From Bacteroidota bacterium (GTDB taxonomy: Bacteria > Bacteroidota > Bacteroidia > NS11-12g > UBA955), in NCBI GenBank assembly GCA_025354385.1, contig JANXMZ010000045.1:1-64000 (forward strand): DNA of 64,000 nt, given 5' to 3'. The notes beneath the pieces are model-generated. The model had not been told where the DNA came from. It was given only the letters and a program-made list of their open reading frames with translations, and did not search any database. Positions 58,477 through 64,000 of the stretch are shown piece after piece (the stretch's first letter is position 1; each line of letters starts with the position of its first letter). The translations under genes were made by a program, and so were the position numbers.

Positions 58477-60222
58477 ATGAAAATTCTTTTTAAATACCTT
58501 AAGCAAAATCTTAAATACGTCATATTAGCACTCTTTCTGGCCACCATTAATCAGTGCTTTTCGTTACTCGACCCACAAATTGTTGGTAGAATAGTGGATG
58601 AAGTCATTAACCAAAAAAATAATTTAACCTATGAGCAATTCCTGAAACATGCCCTATTTCTAGTTGGCCTATCTATAGGTGTTTCAATGGTTTCTAGAAT
58701 CGCTAAAAACTTTCAGGATTATTACACCAATGTGATTGTTCAGAAATTGGGTGCGCAAATTTTTGCCGATGGTTTAAAACACTCTTTAGAACTTCCTTTT
58801 CAAACTTTTGAAGACCAAAGAAGTGGTGAAACACTCTCCATATTGCAAAAGGTAAGAACGGATTCTGAGCGTTTGATTACTTCTTTTATTGGCATTTTAT
58901 TTACTTCCGTGGTGGGCATCGTTTTCGTGATGATTTTCACCATCAGCGTAAGTTTAAAAGTGAGTTTAGTTTATGTAGCTGCCATTCTTGTCATAGGATT
59001 TATAAGTTCTGTATTGAGCCGCAAAATAAAATCCATGCAGAAAAAAATTGTTGGCGAAACAACGGCTTTGGCGGGCAGTACTACGGAGAGTTTGCGCAAT
59101 ATTGAATTGGTAAAAAGTTTAGGCTTGGCGAACCAAGAAATAGAGCGTTTGAATAACACCACTTTTAAAATATTGGGCCTCGAACTCAAAAAAGTAAAAT
59201 ACATACGCAGTTTGAATTTTTTACAAGGCACTGCGGTACAACTCACCCGCAGCAGTATGGTAATTATTTTACTACTCCTAATTTTTCAAAATACTTTAAC
59301 CGCTGGTCAATATTTTACATTCTTATTCTATTCCTTCTTTCTTTTTAATCCGCTACAAGAACTTGGTAATATCATTTTAATTCACAGAGAAGCAGAAGTA
59401 TCCTTAGATAATTTTAAACGGTTAATGGACACGCCAATTGAGTTCAAACCTAGTAAACCGTTAATGTTAAAAAGTTTGGAAAATTTCGAATTTCAGAACG
59501 TAACCTTTCAACATCAAAGTGCTAAAAATCCTGCGTTGGTAAATGTAAATTTTAAAGTAAATAAAGGTGAAACAATTGCTTTTGTTGGCCCATCTGGCTC
59601 GGGTAAAACTACTTTGGTAAAGCTTTTAGTAGGTTTATATCAACCCAAAGAAGGACAATTGTTGTATGACAATATAGATGGAAAAGATATTGATTTAAAC
59701 GAATTAAGAGAGCAAATAGGATTTGTTACCCAGGATACGCAATTATTTTCGGGCACCATTCGCGAAAATTTATTATTCGTAAATCCAAAAGCTACTGATG
59801 AGGAAATATTGGATGTATTGCACAAAGCCAGTTGTCAAAAATTATTAGAAAGAGCGGAAAATGGCATAAATACTGTCATTGGAGAGGGTGGTGTAAAAGT
59901 GAGTGGTGGCGAAAAACAACGTTTATCCATTGCGCGAGCTTTGTTGCGTAAACCCAATTTATTGGTATTTGATGAAGCTACATCTGCTTTAGATAGCTTA
60001 ACCGAAGAGGAAATAACCCAAACCATTCGCGGCATTAACCTCGATCATAAGGCCATTACCATATTGATTGCCCATCGCCTAAGCACTATTATGCATGCAG
60101 ACAAGATATATGTATTGGAACATGGCCATATCATTGAATCTGGTAAACACCAAGACCTGCTGGAAGAAAAGGGTCTATACTATGCCATGTGGAGACAACA
60201 GATTGGTGAAAGAAAAATCTAA
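58477..60222 (+). CDS. ABC transporter ATP-binding/permease protein (exporter type)
   Basis: TM region then 'VGPSGSGKTTLVKLL', 'VSGGEKQRLSIARALLRKPNLLVFDEATSALD'. Confidence 0.96.
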   Translation: MKILFKYLKQNLKYVILALFLATINQCFSLLDPQIVGRIVDEVINQKNNLTYEQFLKHALFLVGLSIGVSMVSRIAKNFQDYYTNVIVQKLGAQIFADGLKHSLELPFQTFEDQRSGETLSILQKVRTDSERLITSFIGILFTSVVGIVFVMIFTISVSLKVSLVYVAAILVIGFISSVLSRKIKSMQKKIVGETTALAGSTTESLRNIELVKSLGLANQEIERLNNTTFKILGLELKKVKYIRSLNFLQGTAVQLTRSSMVIILLLLIFQNTLTAGQYFTFLFYSFFLFNPLQELGNIILIHREAEVSLDNFKRLMDTPIEFKPSKPLMLKSLENFEFQNVTFQHQSAKNPALVNVNFKVNKGETIAFVGPSGSGKTTLVKLLVGLYQPKEGQLLYDNIDGKDIDLNELREQIGFVTQDTQLFSGTIRENLLFVNPKATDEEILDVLHKASCQKLLERAENGINTVIGEGGVKVSGGEKQRLSIARALLRKPNLLVFDEATSALDSLTEEEITQTIRGINLDHKAITILIAHRLSTIMHADKIYVLEHGHIIESGKHQDLLEEKGLYYAMWRQQIGERKI

Positions 60223-60284
60223 TACTACTAATTGAAAAGGAGTATTTCAAAAGCAAAACTCCTCATTACTTTATTATCATCAAA

Positions 60285-60318
60285 AAAGCCCAATCAATTT
60301 TATTGATTGGGCTTTCAT
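60285..60318. terminator. Rho-independent terminator
   Basis: AAAGCCCAATCAA-TTTTA-TTGATTGGGCTTT hairpin. Confidence 0.8.
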
Positions 60319-60359
60319 TTTAAGGCATTTACTTTAGGTAAAAGATGCCCGAATTAGGT

Positions 60360-60914
60360 TTAATGTTTGTAAATTGTAATGCTTGAATCCATAGCAATTA
60401 CTTTGCCTCTATGGATATAAGTTACCTGATCAACACTAACATTTGGATCATCTTTGTGACAAACATCATCTGTATTTACTTTTGACTTTTTAACAATAAA
60501 GTTAGATAAGGTATCAGCTCCAGTATCCCACTTAAAAATTAAGGTACTGTTATTAAAATAAGAACTGTAATTATCGTAAGAACCGCTTTGCGCTCTATCA
60601 GTAATATGTTCCTTATCGCTGTGTGCTGAGTAGGACCAAAGTATTTTTTCGAGTCTGAAATTATCAATGTTCATAACATTTGCATTATCAATTCTGCTAA
60701 CTTGGATACCGTTGATTTCTTGTGGTGCAAAACCAATAAAAGTAATTGGAATGAAAACAGATTCCCCTTGTTGAACGATGGCTTGATTGCATGATTTATC
60801 TTTTTTGCAACCGGTAACAAAGATCATTGCACTAAAAATAAGAACACAAGTTCCGATGGTAATGCCTTTAAATTGGGTGTTTCTGATAGTTTGAAAAAGC
60901 TTAATTGAGCTCAT
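60360..60914 (-). CDS. Hypothetical lipoprotein-like protein
   Basis: 184 aa with 'VLIFSAMIFVTGCKKDKSC' lipobox. Confidence 0.6.
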   Translation of the reverse strand: MSSIKLFQTIRNTQFKGITIGTCVLIFSAMIFVTGCKKDKSCNQAIVQQGESVFIPITFIGFAPQEINGIQVSRIDNANVMNIDNFRLEKILWSYSAHSDKEHITDRAQSGSYDNYSSYFNNSTLIFKWDTGADTLSNFIVKKSKVNTDDVCHKDDPNVSVDQVTYIHRGKVIAMDSSITIYKH

Positions 60915-60945
60915 AGTATATGTATTGTGTAATTATTTAATAAGG

Positions 60946-61509
60946 TTATTCTGCTTCGGCTTCCACTGCTTCTACTTGTGGCACCATGCGTTTAAGTAAA
61001 TTTTCTATTCCTGCTTTTAAAGTGAAGGTAGAGGAAGGGCAACCACTGCAACTGCCTTTCATAACAACTGTTACTACACCTTCTTTAAAAGATTTAAAAG
61101 TAATTGCACCACCATCCATTTCAACAGCTGGTTTCACGTGGTCATCCAATAATTTTTTAATTTTGGATTCTATCTCACTTTCTTCATCAATTGTCAGTGT
61201 TTTATGTAAACTTATAATTTCCTTGCCGCTCTCAATATAATTTTTAATAAACTCGCGCATCGGTGTGATGTAATCACTCCATGCCACATCTGGCAACTTG
61301 GTTACTGAAACAAAATTATTCATAATGAACACGCCATTTGCGAACGGATATTCCTTAAAAAGCGCTACAGCCAATGGAGAATTACCTTCTGCCTTGTCTA
61401 TGGTTCTGTAATCTGCACTGTCATTCGGCAATATCATTTTACTAACAACAAATTTCATACTGTCCGGATTAGGAGTGGCTTCGGCATATATGGTGATAAA
61501 ATCGCTCAT
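60946..61509 (-). CDS. NifU family Fe-S scaffold protein (Nfu N plus NifU C domains)
   Basis: 'PNPDSMKFVVSKMIL' and 'HVKPAVEMDGGAITFKSFKEGVVTVVMKGSCSGCPSSTFTLKAGIENLL'. Confidence 0.95.
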   Translation of the reverse strand: MSDFITIYAEATPNPDSMKFVVSKMILPNDSADYRTIDKAEGNSPLAVALFKEYPFANGVFIMNNFVSVTKLPDVAWSDYITPMREFIKNYIESGKEIISLHKTLTIDEESEIESKIKKLLDDHVKPAVEMDGGAITFKSFKEGVVTVVMKGSCSGCPSSTFTLKAGIENLLKRMVPQVEAVEAEAE

Positions 61510-61591
61510 GTGGTACTTATTTTAATCTAACTGCAAAATTACGTGTATTTTCTTAATATTGTTATCATTGACAACTATGTTGATATAATTT

Positions 61592-62431
61592 TTACCACAA
61601 CAAGGCCAATGCCTGGGTGGATTGTCCTTTTTTTAGTAATTCCTTGGCCTCTGCAAAGGCGTCTTTACCAGCATATTCCAATTTAATATTGGCGAGCATT
61701 TCCGCATCTGGAGCATGCTCCACATTGCCTAACATACCCAAATCATTGCCCGTTAAATGATGACTTAAACGGATGTGTTCTGGCAAAGCATCAACACCAA
61801 TTCCACAAGTAGTGAGTGGCTTGGTAACTTCAAACAATGCATCGCCATTGGCTCGGCAATACCAATTTCCGCCCATTCTTGCCACAAGGTCAATTTTGGT
61901 TTGATCTATCGCTCCTTCTGCATTTAAACATTGCTCGTTGATATGCATTTTTACAACTTTGCAAATAATCAAATTACCTGCACCTCCACCATCCCCTAAT
62001 TCTATGACTTGCAATACTTCACATTCCATTTGCACCGGACTTTCAGCCACTCGTGCAGGCTTTACCAAATCGGAGGCAAGCGGTGTAAAACCCGTTTTTG
62101 TAAACTCATCAACTCCTTTGGCATAAGGCGAACTAGCCAAACTCATTTGGTGCACCATTTCATAGGTTACCACATTAATAACCACTTGAGGAACCTCCTT
62201 CACATTTTCATATGTGTGTTTATTGGCTCCTGTTCTGCCGCTTCGGGCAGGAGAAAAAACCGCAATAGGAGGATTGGCACTGAAGACATTAAAAAAACTG
62301 AAAGGGGCTAAATTTCTATTACCATCCTTATCTACAGTACTGGCAAAGCATATAGGACGAGGACCTACACTGCCTAAAAGGTATTGGTGAATTTGATGAA
62401 CAGAAACCTCTGAAGGAGTAATGGATAACAT
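61592..62431 (-). CDS. Flavin reductase family protein
   Basis: 'LLGSVGPRPICFASTVDKDGNRNLAPFSFFNVFSANPPIAVFSP' FMN-binding flavin reductase-like. Confidence 0.9.
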   Translation of the reverse strand: MLSITPSEVSVHQIHQYLLGSVGPRPICFASTVDKDGNRNLAPFSFFNVFSANPPIAVFSPARSGRTGANKHTYENVKEVPQVVINVVTYEMVHQMSLASSPYAKGVDEFTKTGFTPLASDLVKPARVAESPVQMECEVLQVIELGDGGGAGNLIICKVVKMHINEQCLNAEGAIDQTKIDLVARMGGNWYCRANGDALFEVTKPLTTCGIGVDALPEHIRLSHHLTGNDLGMLGNVEHAPDAEMLANIKLEYAGKDAFAEAKELLKKGQSTQALALLW

Positions 62432-62564
62432 GCCGCAAAAGTAATTATTTATAAGGTTCTCAAAACCATTTTTTAAGAACTTTTCGTATGCGAAGCAAAA
62501 AAAATCTCAACTATCTGATTTAGTTAAAAAACAATGACTCCAATGAAGCCAACAAAAATTATCC

Positions 62565-63284
62565 CTATTTAATGTGCATTCTTTGAGCAAAAGCATCCTT
62601 ATAATTTTTGCCAAGTGGAATGCTCTTATTGCCTATCTGAACTTCATGAGCACCTATAGATTTGACCTTATCTGTAGCCACTATATAACTTCTATGAACC
62701 CTTGCAAATTTATCGGCTGGTAAACTGGTCTCCATGTTCTTCATGGTTTGTAAAGTTACTATTCTGCGGTCTTCCGCAATAAATATTTTCACGTAATCAG
62801 CAAATGCTTCTACGTACCAAATATCATCGTAATTAATTTTTACCATTTTAGAATCCGCCTTTACAAACATATGACCGACATTCATTTCAGCATGTGGCTG
62901 TTCAGTGTTATGCTTAAAGGTAAAATATTCTTCGGCACGCTCAACCGATTTTTTGAACCTATCAAACGAAACTGGTTTTAAAAGGTAATCGAGGGCATCT
63001 AATGTAAAAGCATCCACAGCATACTCAGCATAAGCGGTCGTAAAAACAACCAAAATACCACTGTTCTGTAGGGACTTCATGAAATCGATACCACTAATTT
63101 CTGGCATGTGTATATCGCAGAAAATTAAATCTGGTTTTTCATGCTGAATGGCCTCAGCCGCCTCTAGAGCATTAGCACATTTTGCAATTAATTTTAAATT
63201 GGGACATTTTTTAACATGGGCCTCTATGATTTCCAAGGCAAGTGGTTCGTCATCTACTGCGATACATTTTAAGATATTATTCAT
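62565..63284 (-). CDS. LytTR family DNA-binding response regulator
   Basis: REC 'CIAVDDEPLALEII..DLIFCDIHMPEISGIDFM..VFTTAYAEYAVDAF..LDYLLKPVSFDRF' plus LytTR C-terminus. Confidence 0.96.
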   Translation of the reverse strand: MNNILKCIAVDDEPLALEIIEAHVKKCPNLKLIAKCANALEAAEAIQHEKPDLIFCDIHMPEISGIDFMKSLQNSGILVVFTTAYAEYAVDAFTLDALDYLLKPVSFDRFKKSVERAEEYFTFKHNTEQPHAEMNVGHMFVKADSKMVKINYDDIWYVEAFADYVKIFIAEDRRIVTLQTMKNMETSLPADKFARVHRSYIVATDKVKSIGAHEVQIGNKSIPLGKNYKDAFAQRMHIK

Positions 63285-64000
63285 GCGGTTTGTAATATTA
63301 GGGTTATGGTGTATGTTTCTAATTCGTCAGCGATTTTAAGTTGATGTTTGCCGGGGTACAAAATATTCAGACGGGTTTGCACATTTTTCAGACCAATGCC
63401 TCCAACTTTATTTTTTTCGAGGTTATTCAACGATCTGGGTTTGTTATTTGTGACTGAAAAAGCGATCGTTTTGGATGCATCGTCTATGGTGTATTCAATC
63501 TTTATAAAAGAAGCACCAAGTGTTGGATTAGCCCCATGTTTAAAAGCATTTTCTATGAAATTGATAAATAAGAAAGGTTCTATTAGCTTGCCAAATGTGC
63601 TGCCGTTTACTTTCAAATCTATCGTGGTGCGGTCGCCTAATCGAAATTTCTCTAGCTCAATATAATCTCTTACAAATTGTATATCATCCTCTATAGGCAC
63701 CTTTTGTTTCTGACTATCGTATAATCCAAAGCGGAGAATATTAGATAATTTCAAGACTGCCTCTGGCGCTAAATCAGACTGCTTTAATGTTAATGCGTAT
63801 AAATTATTGAGGTTATTAAATAAAAAATGAGGGTTGATTTGAGATTTTAAAAATCGCAATTCGTTTTCAATATTGAGCTTTTGTAAATCTTTGTTGGATT
63901 GTTCCTTGATGTACCAATTGCGAAATATTTTGATAGATGCAGTTAACAACACTGTAAAGAAAATAAACATGAAATTGGTAACAAAAAAACTAAACCCCCA
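63281..64000 (-). CDS. LytS-type sensor histidine kinase (5' end beyond window)
   Basis: 'LKSQINPHFLFNNLNNLYALTL' His_kinase motif, 'NFIENAFKHG' N-box; frame open to window edge. Confidence 0.93.
   Translation of the reverse strand, partial: WGFSFFVTNFMFIFFTVLLTASIKIFRNWYIKEQSNKDLQKLNIENELRFLKSQINPHFLFNNLNNLYALTLKQSDLAPEAVLKLSNILRFGLYDSQKQKVPIEDDIQFVRDYIELEKFRLGDRTTIDLKVNGSTFGKLIEPFLFINFIENAFKHGANPTLGASFIKIEYTIDDASKTIAFSVTNNKPRSLNNLEKNKVGGIGLKNVQTRLNILYPGKHQLKIADELETYTITLILQTA

Noticed and set aside
62565-64000. Terminal two-component pair as something unusual
   Set aside because: Standard LytTR regulator and LytS-like kinase, very common in Bacteroidota.

Overview
The window is a Bacteroidota-type chromosome segment. 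Supporting signs are TAnnTTTG promoter boxes, T9SS sorting domains, a short GT5 glycogen synthase next to a DUF4270 protein, and the YicC/S41/DUF4270 gene content. Most of it is ordinary core genome: a TetR-RND efflux operon, a TonB receptor, DAHP synthase, malic enzyme, Asd, FtcD, a NifU-like protein, an ABC exporter and a LytTR two-component pair. There is also one IS element (ISAon1/ISL3-like, 37-bp perfect inverted repeats) and one tRNA-Asp. The accessory part is an ~11 kb defence island at about 41.9-53.1 kb, just downstream of a ketopantoate reductase gene (panE-like). It contains (i) AbiEi/AbiEii, (ii) a Fic toxin frameshifted inside its catalytic motif with a convergent VbhA-like antitoxin, (iii) an overlapping four-gene unit, and (iv) an HpaII-type R-M pair. 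The 3' end of panE occurs three times, once at each module boundary, which suggests serial acquisition. The best candidate for an undescribed system is the four-gene unit at 45270-50666: a C5 methyltransferase, a protein with two GHKL ATPase domains (MORC/Hsp90-like N-terminus, histidine-kinase-like C-terminus), a receiver-domain protein whose C-terminal half carries an RNxxAH (HEPN RNase-like) motif, and an HNH endonuclease. It looks like a phosphorelay-type module wired into a restriction-modification system. All family calls come from reading motifs by eye; no database search was run.
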